Below the pieces are notes generated by a model, which saw only the letters and a list, made by a program, of their open reading frames with translations, was not told the origin of the DNA and did not search any database. A program made the position numbers and the translations under genes. This document shows positions 8,810 to 19,665 of a stretch of DNA of 64,000 bases, piece by piece. Numbering within the stretch: the first letter of the stretch is position 1; every line of letters begins with the position of its first letter. The stretch comes from Shimia isoporae (GTDB lineage: Bacteria; Pseudomonadota; Alphaproteobacteria; Rhodobacterales; Rhodobacteraceae): contig NZ_SMGR01000001.1 of assembly GCF_004346865.1 (NCBI RefSeq), positions 1,302,001 through 1,366,000 on the forward strand, written 5' to 3'.

Positions 8810-9610
8810 ATGGGCAAGTTGGCCATTCTGAGCGGTGGCGGATCGCTGCCGGTGATGATTGCGCAGGCGCACCCGGAGGCTGTGCGGGTTGTTTTCGAGG
8901 GCGTTGCGCATGACATGCCGGAGCCGGTCGATTTGCACAACATCGCGAAGATCGGCGGTATTTGGCAGGCGTTGAAGGATGCAGGCGTGACGCGCGTCGT
9001 GTTCGCCGGTGGTCTCGGACGTCCGGACCTGAATCCTGCAGACATGGACGCGGGCATGATGTCGATTGCGCCGCGTTTGCTTGCGGCAATGCAAAAGGGC
9101 GACGACGCCTTGCTGCGCCTGATCATCGCGGTTTTTGAAGAGCAGGGGTTCGAAGTCGTTGGTGCGCACGAACTTTTGCCGGAAATTTGTGCCTCCGAAG
9201 GCTTAATCGGAGGGCCTGAACCGGACGCCGCTGCGCTTGCCGATGCCGAAAGAGCCAAAGAGGTGCTGGCAGCACTGGCACCGGTGGACGTCGGGCAGGG
9301 CGCGGTTGTCGCTGCGGGTTTGTGTCTCGGGATCGAGACGCTGCAAGGGACGGACGCGCTTTTGCGATTTGTTGGAGAGACCCCCGAAAAATTGCGCCGT
9401 GGCAAAGGTGTATTCGTGAAGGCGCCCAAGCTAGGGCAAGACCTGCGCGTTGACATGCCTGCAATTGGCCCCGACACAGTGCGCAGAGCGGCGGAAGCCG
9501 GAGTGGCGGGTATCGTTGTTGCCGCTGGCAATGTTGTGGTCATTGATCCCCCCGGCATCCGGCAGGCGATTGAAGAGACCGGACTTTTCCTGCTGGGTCA
9601 GGTGATCTGA
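8810..9610 (+). CDS. lpxI: UDP-2,3-diacylglucosamine pyrophosphatase LpxI (DUF1009)
   Basis: Hydrolyses UDP-2,3-diacylglucosamine to lipid X, the step done by the unrelated LpxH in gammaproteobacteria; LpxI is the usual enzyme of alphaproteobacteria. The 266-aa protein begins GKLAILSGGGSLPVMIA, has VVFAGGLGRPDLNP, and the C-terminal KAPKLGQDLRVDMPAIGPDT block typical of the family. Its position between lpxA and lpxB is the standard one. The stop overlaps the lpxB start by one base (TGATG). Confidence 0.93.
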   Translation: MGKLAILSGGGSLPVMIAQAHPEAVRVVFEGVAHDMPEPVDLHNIAKIGGIWQALKDAGVTRVVFAGGLGRPDLNPADMDAGMMSIAPRLLAAMQKGDDALLRLIIAVFEEQGFEVVGAHELLPEICASEGLIGGPEPDAAALADAERAKEVLAALAPVDVGQGAVVAAGLCLGIETLQGTDALLRFVGETPEKLRRGKGVFVKAPKLGQDLRVDMPAIGPDTVRRAAEAGVAGIVVAAGNVVVIDPPGIRQAIEETGLFLLGQVI

Positions 9611-10764
9611 TGAAAGTGTTTCTGGTCGCAGGCGAATTGTCGGGCGACCGGCTTGGCGGGGCCTTGATGGCGGGGTTGCGCAGTCTTGAACCGGAAGTGG
9701 TCTTTGCCGGTGTTGGCGGTCCTTTGATGGCAGAGCAGGGGCTCGAAAGCCTTTTTCCGATGGACGAGTTGAGCGTGATGGGGATCGCGGAGGTGTTGCC
9801 CAAATATCGGCATCTTCTCAAGCGAATGCATCAAACAGCACAGGCGGTGCTTGAAATGCAGCCTGATGTGCTGATCACGATCGATAGTCCGGACTTCGGG
9901 TTGCGTGTGGCCAAAGAGGTCAAAAAAGCCAGTGACATCCGTACGGTTCACTATGTGGCGCCTTCTGTGTGGGCCTGGCGGCCCAAACGCGCGGACAAGA
10001 TGGCAAAGGTTATCGATCAGGTTCTTGCACTGCTGCCGTTCGAACCCCCGTATATGGAACGCGCTGGTGTGCGGTGTGATTTTGTAGGACATCCGGTTGT
10101 GGATGAGCCGGTTGCCAGCGCTGCCGAGGTTGAGGCTTTTCGCGCCAGACACGGTCTTGGTGATGCGCCTCTGATGGTCGCATTGCCCGGCTCGCGGGCG
10201 TCGGAGGTAAACCGTTTGGCAGCGACATTTGGAGATGTTGCAGCGCGGGTCAAGCTGGAGGTGCCAGACTTGCGCGTTGTCGTTCCTGCCGCGGCTCCGG
10301 TGGCCGGGTTGGTGTCCGAAATCACGGCCGAATGGCCGACGCCGCCTCTGGTTCTTGATCCGCGTGGAATGACGCCAGGCGAGGCTCTTGACGAGAAGCG
10401 CGCGGCTTTTGCTGCCGGCGATGTTGCTTTGGCTGCATCTGGAACGGTATCACTTGAGCTTGCGGCGAGTTCAACGCCGACGGTGATTGCCTACGACATG
10501 AGCTGGCTAAGCTGGCAGATCATGAGCCGCGCGGCTTTGATTGATACGGTAACACTGGTCAACCTTGTCACGGACACGCGGTTGATTCCGGAATTTCTTG
10601 GTCCTGCGTTCAAACCTGAAGATATAGCTCCGGCCGTCGTCAACGTTTTGCGGGCTCCAGAGGCGCAAAAGGACGTCATGGCCTTGACTATGGAGCGCCT
10701 TGGCAAAGGGCAGGAAGCGCCGGGCCTGAGGGCGGCGAAAGCGGTTTTGGACGGATTGGGCTAG
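9610..10764 (+). CDS. lpxB: Lipid-A-disaccharide synthase
   Basis: GT19 glycosyltransferase joining UDP-2,3-diacylglucosamine and lipid X into the tetra-acylated disaccharide of lipid A; peripheral inner-membrane enzyme. The 384-aa protein begins KVFLVAGELSGDRLGG and contains HYVAPSVWAWRPKR, VALPGSRASEV and LAASGTVSLELA, all characteristic of LpxB. Length is typical. It completes the fabZ-lpxA-lpxI-lpxB block. lpxD, often found next to fabZ in other alphaproteobacteria, is not in this cluster. Confidence 0.96.
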   Translation: MKVFLVAGELSGDRLGGALMAGLRSLEPEVVFAGVGGPLMAEQGLESLFPMDELSVMGIAEVLPKYRHLLKRMHQTAQAVLEMQPDVLITIDSPDFGLRVAKEVKKASDIRTVHYVAPSVWAWRPKRADKMAKVIDQVLALLPFEPPYMERAGVRCDFVGHPVVDEPVASAAEVEAFRARHGLGDAPLMVALPGSRASEVNRLAATFGDVAARVKLEVPDLRVVVPAAAPVAGLVSEITAEWPTPPLVLDPRGMTPGEALDEKRAAFAAGDVALAASGTVSLELAASSTPTVIAYDMSWLSWQIMSRAALIDTVTLVNLVTDTRLIPEFLGPAFKPEDIAPAVVNVLRAPEAQKDVMALTMERLGKGQEAPGLRAAKAVLDGLG

Positions 10765-10767
10765 CCT

Positions 10768-11340
10768 ATGGATATACTTGGCTTCGGTTTTTCAGCCTTT
10801 GTCGCGCATTTGCTAACCAATATCGACAACCTTGCGATTATGGCCGGTATGATCTTGACGCTTGGGATTTGGCGCACGACTGTCGGGTATCTTGCGGCGC
10901 AAGTGATCATGTTGGGTGCGGCGATGCTTTTGGCCGAAGGCCTTGAGAGCGAAGTGCCGAATGCCGTTGGATATTTGGGTCTTGTGCCATTGCTTCTTGG
11001 GTTCACCGCTCTTGCGCGGCAGTGGCGCGGCGGCGAAGACGCCAAGCATAGTTTCGACCGGATGCGGGTGATCGCGGTGATCGCACTTTTCTTGAGTGTG
11101 TCATTGGACAGTTTCGCCGTGTTTGCGCCGCTGTTGGCGGATTCCACGGATTCCTATCGCGCAGCAGCGCTCGGCGGCGCTGCTGTGTCGGCGCTTTTGC
11201 TGGCGATAGTCGGTCTGGCTGTGACACGGGCCACAGGGGGGCTCATTACCCGCGTGGTGCGGCTGGACCGTTTTGCCCCTTATGTGATGATTGCGGTCGG
11301 GTTTTACGTGTTGATGAACACGGCCACGGACATGGTGTGA
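10768..11340 (+). CDS. Integral membrane protein, CadD/LysE-like transporter
   Basis: A 190-aa protein with about six hydrophobic segments, an early NIDNLAIM motif in the first membrane region and LDSFAVFAPLL around residue 112. The acidic/polar motif inside a membrane helix near the N-terminus and the short six-helix layout resemble cadmium-resistance (CadD) transporters of the LysE superfamily, which export cations or small solutes. The resemblance is by eye and the substrate is unknown. It starts 3 bases after lpxB and probably shares its transcript; it ends 7 bases before the convergent mnmA. Confidence 0.55.
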   Translation: MDILGFGFSAFVAHLLTNIDNLAIMAGMILTLGIWRTTVGYLAAQVIMLGAAMLLAEGLESEVPNAVGYLGLVPLLLGFTALARQWRGGEDAKHSFDRMRVIAVIALFLSVSLDSFAVFAPLLADSTDSYRAAALGGAAVSALLLAIVGLAVTRATGGLITRVVRLDRFAPYVMIAVGFYVLMNTATDMV

Positions 11341-11347
11341 CGCGGGA

Positions 11348-12493
11348 TCAATACCCGCGCCAGATCCATCCACCGCCGAAAATGCGCGAGCTTTCGCTGT
11401 CATAGAAGACGCAAGCCTGGCCGGGCGAAACGCCTTCTTCCGGCGTGAGCAGTTCCACTTCCGCAGTGTCGGGGCCAAGCGGCCTGATGATCGCCTCGCG
11501 CGGGGGACGGGTTGAGCGCACCTTTACGGAAACGTGCCATTCCTTGCGGCTGTCAAAAGGTTCGTCCCCGAGCCAGTTGATTTCGCGGACCGGAATGGTG
11601 CGCGTGGACAGCATTTCCTTTGGGCCGACAATCACCTGTTTCGCGTCAACATCGAGTTTGACCACATAGAGCGGTTCAGTAAGGCCGCCAATGCCGAGTC
11701 CGCGGCGCTGGCCAATGGTGTAATGAATAACACCGTTGTGCGTTCCGCGTACGTTGCCCTCGTGATCCACGATGTCGCCGGGCTCGGCAGCTCCGGGGCG
11801 AAGCTTCTCGATAACGCTGGCGTAGTCGCCATTTGGGACAAAACAGATGTCCTGGCTGTCCGGTTTATCGGCAACCGAAAGGCCATATTCAGCGGCCAAT
11901 GCGCGTGTTGCGTCTTTGTTGGGCAGGTGGCCCAGAGGGAATCGCAGGAAATCGAGCTGCTCCGGCGTTGTCGAAAACAGAAAATAACTCTGGTCACGAC
12001 GGGCGTCGGTGGCCGAGTGCAACTCCGCTCCGTTGGGACCTATTTTACGCTGGATGTAGTGTCCGGTGGCCATGCAGTCTGCGTCCAGATCCTTGGCGGT
12101 TTCCAGCAGGTCCTTGAATTTCACACGCTCATTGCACCGGATGCAGGGAACAGGGGTGGCGCCGGCGAGGTAACTGTCGGCAAATTCATCGATCACTGCG
12201 TCCTGAAAGATGTTTTCGTAATCAAGGACATAGTGGGGAAAACCCTTTTCTTCGGCCACGCGACGCGCATCGTGAATATCGATCCCAGCACAGCAGGCAC
12301 CCTTCTTGGCCAGAGCCGCACCGTGGTCGTACAATTGCAACGTCACGCCGACCACGTCGTAGCCTTCGTCCGCCAGTTTCGCCGCGACAACAGAACTGTC
12401 GACGCCGCCGGACATGGCAACAACCACGCGGGTCTCGGATGGGGGTTTTGCAAAGCCGAGGGAATTCAGCTTTGTGTCGCTGTCAAGCGCCAT
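11348..12493 (-). CDS. mnmA: tRNA-specific 2-thiouridylase MnmA
   Basis: Installs the 2-thio group on U34 of tRNA for Lys, Glu and Gln using ATP and persulfide sulfur; cytoplasmic. The 381-aa protein has the PP-loop [10 protein letters not shown] near residue 28, the [14 protein letters not shown] segment with the catalytic Cys, [13 protein letters not shown], and a C-terminal beta-barrel with CVFYDSE containing the second Cys region. Length is typical. It is transcribed away from sciP across a 125-base gap. Confidence 0.96.
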   Translation of the reverse strand: MALDSDTKLNSLGFAKPPSETRVVVAMSGGVDSSVVAAKLADEGYDVVGVTLQLYDHGAALAKKGACCAGIDIHDARRVAEEKGFPHYVLDYENIFQDAVIDEFADSYLAGATPVPCIRCNERVKFKDLLETAKDLDADCMATGHYIQRKIGPNGAELHSATDARRDQSYFLFSTTPEQLDFLRFPLGHLPNKDATRALAAEYGLSVADKPDSQDICFVPNGDYASVIEKLRPGAAEPGDIVDHEGNVRGTHNGVIHYTIGQRRGLGIGGLTEPLYVVKLDVDAKQVIVGPKEMLSTRTIPVREINWLGDEPFDSRKEWHVSVKVRSTRPPREAIIRPLGPDTAEVELLTPEEGVSPGQACVFYDSESSRIFGGGWIWRGY

Positions 12494-12618
12494 GATGAGT
12501 CTCTCCGATCAGAAGTCGTCGAGAATATAGGAAAATCCTAACTACTCTCAAGGGGCGGTTTCATACCTCATTAAGTCTGTTGGGGCAGTGTGTCGCCACC
12601 TGAGAAGGATAAAGTGTG

Positions 12619-12927
12619 ATGTTTTTGAAAAAAGTGGAGGGACCGCGGTGTGTGACCTTGCCTGATGGCTCGGTGATGACGCGTGCGGATTTGCCCCCGG
12701 CTGATACGCGCAGGTGGGTTGCCTCGCGCAAGGCGGCGGTTGTTAAGGGGGTCGTTTACGGCCTGATTAGTCAGAAAGAGGCTTTGGAGACCTATGGGTT
12801 GAGCGAAGAGGAGTTCAATCACTGGGTGAAAGCCGTTTCGCGTCACGGATTCGATGCGCTCAAGGCGACGTCGGTACAGAAATATCGCGAAAAAACGGCA
12901 GATGAGGGGGCAAGTCCAACCGCATAA
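12619..12927 (+). CDS. sciP: CtrA inhibitor SciP (DUF1153)
   Basis: SciP is a small helix-turn-helix protein that, in Caulobacter, binds CtrA and blocks CtrA-dependent transcription early in the cell cycle. The 102-aa product has the family start FLKKVEGPRCVTLPDGS, then a DNA-binding-like region at about residues 33-90 (SRKAAVVKGVVYGLISQKEA, then YGLSEEEFNHW). ATG at 12619 follows GAGAAGGA; GTG at 12616 is adjacent and in frame. It sits 202 bases upstream of ctrA on the same strand, so regulator and target are linked. Role here is inferred from the family. Confidence 0.88.
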   Translation: MFLKKVEGPRCVTLPDGSVMTRADLPPADTRRWVASRKAAVVKGVVYGLISQKEALETYGLSEEEFNHWVKAVSRHGFDALKATSVQKYREKTADEGASPTA

Positions 12928-13047
12928 AAGCCAAAAAACAGGTGGGTTTCCGCGAGGACACGCAAAAGGGGTGGCCATTTCTTGCCAATACTTTGCGAAA
13001 ACTCGTCAAACGTGTAAATCTGGGTGTCAGGGGGATGGTAATCTTCA

Positions 13048-13099
13048 TTAACAGACCAACCTAGTAACCACGAGTTAACCTTTATTAGCCATGGTTAAC
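13048..13099 (+). promoter_or_regulatory. Candidate CtrA-binding boxes upstream of ctrA
   Basis: The consensus CtrA box is TTAA-N7-TTAA(C). GTAA at 13064-13067, seven bases, then TTAAC at 13075-13079 matches all but one base. ATTA at 13084-13087, seven bases, then TTAAC at 13095-13099 is a weaker match. A lone TTAAC is at 13048-13052. All lie within 85 bases of the ctrA start, which fits the autoregulation known in Caulobacter. Binding is not shown by the sequence alone. Confidence 0.5.
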
Positions 13100-13129
13100 A
13101 GGCAACCCTCCTGAAGTAAGGATTTTATA

Positions 13130-13843
13130 ATGCGAGTTTTGTTGGTTGAGGACGACCCCACCACCTCCAAAAGCATCGAGATGATGCTGACGCACGCGAA
13201 CCTGAATGTGTATTCCACCGATCTTGGCGAAGAAGGCATCGACCTGGCTAAGCTCTATGACTACGACCTGATCCTGCTGGATCTGGGCCTGCCGGACATG
13301 ACCGGCCACGAAGTTCTGCGCCAGCTGCGCACCGCGCGCATCGACACACCGATCCTGATCTTGTCCGGTGCAGATGACACCGAGAGCAAGCTCAAGGGCT
13401 TTGGATATGGTGCGGACGATTATCTGACCAAACCGTTCCATCGCGAAGAGCTGGTGGCTCGCATTCACGCGATCATCCGTCGTTCCAAAGGCCACTCCCA
13501 GTCGGTCATCCGCACTGGTCAGATTTCTGTGAACCTGGACGCAAAAACCGTTGAGGTTGAAAACAAGCCTGTTCACCTGACCGGCAAAGAGTACCAGATG
13601 CTGGAACTGCTGAGCCTGCGCAAAGGCACCACGTTGACCAAAGAGATGTTCCTGAACCACCTCTATGGCGGCATGGATGAGCCGGAACTGAAAATCATTG
13701 ACGTCTTCATCTGCAAATTGCGCAAGAAGCTGTCCGAGGCGACTGGTGGCGAGAACTACATCGAGACCGTCTGGGGCCGTGGCTATGTGCTGCGTGATCC
13801 GGAACCTGCGGTTTCGGAAGAGACTGTCGCACTCCGCGCATAA
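13130..13843 (+). CDS. ctrA: Cell cycle response regulator CtrA
   Basis: OmpR-type transcription factor controlling cell cycle, motility and gene transfer agent genes in alphaproteobacteria. The 237-aa protein has a receiver domain with acidic pocket at residues 7-9 (EDD) and phospho-acceptor Asp51 ([10 protein letters not shown]), then a winged-helix DNA-binding domain at about residues 125-225 with [12 protein letters not shown] and [10 protein letters not shown]. The start ATG is 10 bases after AAGTAAGG. The C-terminus ends ALRA rather than the AA seen in Caulobacter, where that end matters for ClpXP turnover. sciP lies upstream; probable CtrA boxes precede the gene. Confidence 0.96.
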   Translation: MRVLLVEDDPTTSKSIEMMLTHANLNVYSTDLGEEGIDLAKLYDYDLILLDLGLPDMTGHEVLRQLRTARIDTPILILSGADDTESKLKGFGYGADDYLTKPFHREELVARIHAIIRRSKGHSQSVIRTGQISVNLDAKTVEVENKPVHLTGKEYQMLELLSLRKGTTLTKEMFLNHLYGGMDEPELKIIDVFICKLRKKLSEATGGENYIETVWGRGYVLRDPEPAVSEETVALRA

Positions 13844-16186
<2,343 letters not shown>

Positions 16187-16193
16187 TCGGGCA

Positions 16194-18284
16194 ATGACGG
16201 GGCGGCCAGAGATCCTCTATCCGCTGTTTGCGGATCTGACAAAACTGGATGGCGTGGGGCCAAAAACGGCGCAGCACCTCAGCCAGATTGCTGTAGAAAA
16301 GCCGCGTGACCTATTGTTTTCACTTCCATATTCCGGAATTGACCGCGCGCTCAAGATCTCGGTCAATGAGGCGGAGTTGCCGTGTACGGTTACCGTTCAG
16401 GTATTGGTCGGTGCTCATCGCCCTGCACGCAATCGTGGCGGGGCGTATCGGATTACCGTTCAGGATGCACTGACGACGTTCCAGTTGGTGTTTTTTCATG
16501 CGCGGGGCGAATACTTGAAGAAAGTGTTGCCCGAAGGCGAGCGTCGCGTGGTGAGCGGTAAGGTCGAGTTATTCGACGGTGTCGCACAGATGGTTCACCC
16601 TGAATACATTGTTGCGCCGAATGAGGCAGACACAATTCCCGCGTTCGAACCGGTATACCCGCTGACGCACGGGGTGACACAAAAGACAATGGTCAAAGGC
16701 GTTCGCTCAGCGCTTGATCGGGCGCCTGAACTGGCGGAGTGGATTGATCCTTCACAGAAGGACCAGTCAAAATGGCCGCATTGGCGGGAGGCCATGGAAC
16801 AAGTTCATTTGCCGATGTCTTTGGCAGAGGTGACGCCGACGCATCCGGCACGGGAGCGTCTCGCATATGACGAGTTTTTCGCACATCAACTGACCTTGGC
16901 ACTGGCGCGGGCACAGTTGCAGCGGGCAAAAGGTGTCATTTCGGAACAATCCGGTGCGCTTCAGGCCAAAGTACGCGCAGCGCTGCCTTTTGCGCCTACG
17001 GGAGCGCAAGAACGCGCTGTGGAGGCGATTGCGCGGGATATGGCGCAACCGATCCGAATGAACCGGTTGCTGCAGGGAGATGTGGGCGCAGGCAAGACGC
17101 TGGTGGCTTTTATGGCGCTCTTGATCGCGGTCGAAGCTGGCGGGCAGGGCGTGATGATGGCGCCGACCGAAATTCTTGCGCGTCAGCATATGGAAGGCCT
17201 GAAACCTCTGGCCGAAAGCGCCGGCGTTGTGTTGGAGATACTGACCGGCCGCGACAAGGGTAAAGAGCGCAAGGCAAAGCTGGAAGCTTTGGCTCGGGGA
17301 GATATTCAAGTTCTGGTAGGAACGCATGCGGTGTTTCAGCAGGATGTTCACTTTGACGACCTCCGGCTGGCGATCATCGACGAACAGCACCGTTTTGGTG
17401 TGCGCCAGAGGTTGGAACTCGGCAAGAAAGGCGCCGGGGCGGACGTGTTGGTCATGACCGCCACCCCCATCCCACGCTCCCTGTCGCTGGCTCAGTACGG
17501 CGATATGGATGTCTCTGTTCTGGACGAAAAACCGCCAGGACGACAGCCGATTACCACAGCATTGGTGAGCACCGGCCGTATGGATGAAGTCGTGGAGCAC
17601 CTGCGAAATGCCGTTGCCGAGGGTAAGCAGGCCTATTGGGTTTGTCCGCTTGTTGAAGAAAGCGAGAACGTCGATTTTACAGCGGCGGAGGAGCGGTTCA
17701 AACACTTGCGAGCCGCTCTTGGCGAAGGTGTGGTCGGGCTGGTTCATGGGCAAATGCCGCCAGCAGAAAAAGATGCGGCCATGGCAGCATTCCAGCGGGC
17801 TGAGACTCAGGTGCTTGTGGCGACGACAGTGATTGAGGTTGGCGTGGATGTGCCCAATGCCACGATCATGGTAATCGAACGGGCCGAGATTTTCGGTTTG
17901 GCACAGCTTCACCAGTTGCGCGGGCGGGTTGGACGCGGGTCGCAGGCTTCCACTTGTTTGCTGATGTATCAGGCACCTCTGAGTGAGAGCGGGCAGAAGC
18001 GCCTGACAGTTCTGCGCGACAGTGAAGACGGGTTTGTGATTGCCGAGACGGATCTTCAAATGCGAGGCGCTGGCGACCTGATCGGCACTGCGCAGTCAGG
18101 CTTGCCCAGATTTCGGATTGCAGACATGGAGGCGCAGGCAAGTCTCATGGCGGTTGCGCAGTCTGACGCGAGAAAACTCCTACACGACGATCCGGAGCTT
18201 CGCGGTGATCGTGGCGAAGCAGCGCGTGTTCTCCTTTGGCTGATGGAGCAGGACCAGGCGATCCGTTTGATTTCAGTCGGTTAG
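16194..18284 (+). CDS. recG: ATP-dependent DNA helicase RecG
   Basis: Remodels stalled forks and branch-migrates Holliday junctions. The 696-aa protein has an N-terminal wedge/OB domain (about 60-150), helicase motif I GDVGAGKT near residue 300, motif II DEQHRFGVRQR, motif III TATPIP, and the C-terminal motifs TTVIEVGVDVPNA and QLRGRVGRG. ATG at 16194, seven bases after the ligA stop, gives a product starting TGRPEILYPLFADLTKLDGVG; an earlier in-frame ATG lies inside ligA and is not needed. Length is typical. Confidence 0.96.
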   Translation: MTGRPEILYPLFADLTKLDGVGPKTAQHLSQIAVEKPRDLLFSLPYSGIDRALKISVNEAELPCTVTVQVLVGAHRPARNRGGAYRITVQDALTTFQLVFFHARGEYLKKVLPEGERRVVSGKVELFDGVAQMVHPEYIVAPNEADTIPAFEPVYPLTHGVTQKTMVKGVRSALDRAPELAEWIDPSQKDQSKWPHWREAMEQVHLPMSLAEVTPTHPARERLAYDEFFAHQLTLALARAQLQRAKGVISEQSGALQAKVRAALPFAPTGAQERAVEAIARDMAQPIRMNRLLQGDVGAGKTLVAFMALLIAVEAGGQGVMMAPTEILARQHMEGLKPLAESAGVVLEILTGRDKGKERKAKLEALARGDIQVLVGTHAVFQQDVHFDDLRLAIIDEQHRFGVRQRLELGKKGAGADVLVMTATPIPRSLSLAQYGDMDVSVLDEKPPGRQPITTALVSTGRMDEVVEHLRNAVAEGKQAYWVCPLVEESENVDFTAAEERFKHLRAALGEGVVGLVHGQMPPAEKDAAMAAFQRAETQVLVATTVIEVGVDVPNATIMVIERAEIFGLAQLHQLRGRVGRGSQASTCLLMYQAPLSESGQKRLTVLRDSEDGFVIAETDLQMRGAGDLIGTAQSGLPRFRIADMEAQASLMAVAQSDARKLLHDDPELRGDRGEAARVLLWLMEQDQAIRLISVG

Positions 18285-18391
18285 CGCCTTCGCTCTCATT
18301 TTGTTCTCAAATGTTCTCAAAAAGTTCTTGCCTGAGCGGGGTGAATATGAGAACAAAGAGGCAACAAAGGATTGATCGGGAGGAGGCACCC

Positions 18392-18514
18392 ATGATGCAA
18401 CAAATTAAATCCGTGGTTCGCAATTCTGGCGACACTCTGGTTCAGGACGCACTTGGTGGTGTTGTTCTTGTTGTGTTGATGGTTCTGGCTCTGCATGTGC
18501 CCGGTTACATCTGA
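18392..18514 (+). CDS. Small membrane peptide, 40 aa, unknown function
   Basis: Forty residues starting MMQQIKSVVRNSGDTL with a single hydrophobic segment at about residues 20-36 (GGVVLVVLMVLALHVPG). A strong ribosome site, GGGAGGAGG at 18378-18386, precedes the ATG. The context is an intergenic stretch of about 500 bases between recG and a structured RNA candidate. The good ribosome site and soluble-then-membrane layout suggest a real small protein; I recognise no family. Confidence 0.55.
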   Translation: MMQQIKSVVRNSGDTLVQDALGGVVLVVLMVLALHVPGYI

Positions 18515-18576
18515 ACTGTCTGGAAGACTTTTGATCGTAGGTCTTTCTGTTTGATTGGAGTTTTTTGATTTCTGCC

Positions 18577-18713
18577 TGCGACCTTCACGCCGGTTTGTCC
18601 CCGCATCCTGTCCCCATCTAGATGCATCTCGACTTGTTCTGCCTGTTCTAAGTCCCGAAGGGTTCACTGCCTGATCCCCTTCATCGAGGAACCGGGTCCC
18701 ACGTGAAGACGCA
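18577..18713 (+). ncRNA. Structured RNA candidate, 6S-like
   Basis: The ends pair over a long distance: TGCG 18577-18580 with CGCA 18710-18713, CTTCACG 18583-18589 with CGTGAAG 18702-18708, and CCGGTT 18590-18595 with AACCGG 18690-18695. Inside, CTCGA 18628-18632 pairs with TCGAG 18684-18688 and GAAGGG 18657-18662 with CCCTTC 18677-18682, leaving a large, mostly one-sided bubble. A rod closed at both ends with a central bubble, about 140 bases long and followed by a strong terminator, fits 6S RNA, which binds sigma-70 polymerase. That identity is inference; a structured RNA is well supported. No good reading frame fills the region. Confidence 0.5.
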
Positions 18714-18721
18714 CCTCACTG

Positions 18722-18761
18722 CCGCCGCCTTTCCTGCCAGAAAGTGCGGCGGTTTTTTTTT
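18722..18761 (+). terminator. Intrinsic terminator of the structured RNA
   Basis: CCGCCGC at 18722-18728 pairs with GCGGCGG at 18746-18752 and nine T follow. It reads on the plus strand, matching the direction of the RNA candidate just upstream, and lies beyond the end of the convergent minus gene at 18782. Confidence 0.88.
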
Positions 18762-18781
18762 GCCTTAGTTCGGTGTAGAGT

Positions 18782-19234
18782 TCAGGCGCAGTTTGCCTGT
18801 TCCGCCTGTTCAAAAGCTTCTGCCGTGGCATCAAGCGCGAGCAGAATTGAGGCATGGCGGTTTTTGTAGTCTCGCGCGGGGCGCAACACCTCAAGGCCAT
18901 CAAACGGCGCAGCTGGCGTCGGGCCATCTTCCTTCAGCATGGTTTTGAGAGCTGCGCGGGCTTCTTCGATTTCCGATCGTGAGCGGCCTATTACGGCGGA
19001 TCCTACGACGGACGCTGAGGCCTGACCTAGTGCGCAGGCTTTGACGTCTTGTGCGAATTCTACAATGCGCCCGTCCTCGATCTTGAGGTCGACCGTTACA
19101 GTAGATCCGCATAGTGGCGCCCGTTTCTTGACGGTTGCGTCCGGGCTTTCGAGCCGGTCCGTATGCGGAATCGCTGCTGCCAGATTCAGGATCTGGCCGG
19201 AGTAAAGCTTGATCAGGTCATTTTCGCCGGACAT
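18782..19234 (-). CDS. IscU/SufU-like iron-sulfur scaffold protein
   Basis: NifU N-terminal family proteins assemble Fe-S clusters or accept sulfur for delivery. The 150-aa protein begins MSGENDLIKLYSGQIL and has the three family cysteines at residues 42 (APLCGS), 67 (KACALGQASASV) and 149 (ANCA). The Asp that normally follows the first Cys (CGD) is Ser44 here, and the third Cys lies only two residues from the end. A single stand-alone gene, not in a suf or isc operon; it diverges from hisI across 68 bases. Function beyond family level is uncertain. Confidence 0.8.
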   Translation of the reverse strand: MSGENDLIKLYSGQILNLAAAIPHTDRLESPDATVKKRAPLCGSTVTVDLKIEDGRIVEFAQDVKACALGQASASVVGSAVIGRSRSEIEEARAALKTMLKEDGPTPAAPFDGLEVLRPARDYKNRHASILLALDATAEAFEQAEQANCA

Positions 19235-19302
19235 CGCGGTTTCCTTTGTTAACGCTTTCATAGATAGAGGGCGCAAGCACGGATGCAAAGAGGGACGTTG
19301 GT

Positions 19303-19665
19303 ATGCAATTTGACGCGCAGGGCCTGAAATACAATGAGGCGGGTTTGATCCCGGCAATTGCGCAGGATGCCGAGACCCACGAAGTCTTGATGATGGCGTG
19401 GATGAATGCTGAGGCCGTCGAAAAAACCCTTGCAACCGGTAAGGTCACGTATTGGAGCCGCTCGCGGCAGGCGTTCTGGATCAAGGGCGAGACCTCTGGC
19501 CATGTGCAGGAGTTGGTGGATTTTCGCTACGACTGCGATCAGGACTGCATTCTTGTTCTCGTCAATCAGACTGGTGCCGCGTGTCACACCAACCGACGCA
19601 CGTGTTTTTATACGGCCGTACGGGAAGGCGAATCTGTCGAGCTCATGAAGCCACTGGACGACTAA
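19303..19665 (+). CDS. hisI: Phosphoribosyl-AMP cyclohydrolase
   Basis: Third step of histidine synthesis: opens the adenine ring of PR-AMP; zinc and magnesium dependent, cytoplasmic. The 120-aa protein is the stand-alone HisI type without the HisE domain. It has MMAWMNAEAVEKTL, TYWSRSRQAFWIKGETSG, and the metal/zinc motif DCDQDC followed by a third Cys in GAACHTNRRTCFY. Ribosome site GAGGGA precedes the ATG. Its stop overlaps the convergent gluQ stop by 4 bases. Confidence 0.95.
   Translation: MQFDAQGLKYNEAGLIPAIAQDAETHEVLMMAWMNAEAVEKTLATGKVTYWSRSRQAFWIKGETSGHVQELVDFRYDCDQDCILVLVNQTGAACHTNRRTCFYTAVREGESVELMKPLDD

Noticed and set aside
10030-10050. TTCGAACCC, which resembles a tRNA T-loop
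   Set aside because: It lies inside the lpxB coding region and the flanks do not form acceptor or anticodon stems.
11341-11359. Stem CGCGGG/CCCGCG at the mnmA and membrane-protein junction as a terminator
   Set aside because: It overlaps the end of the mnmA coding sequence and no T-run follows on either strand.
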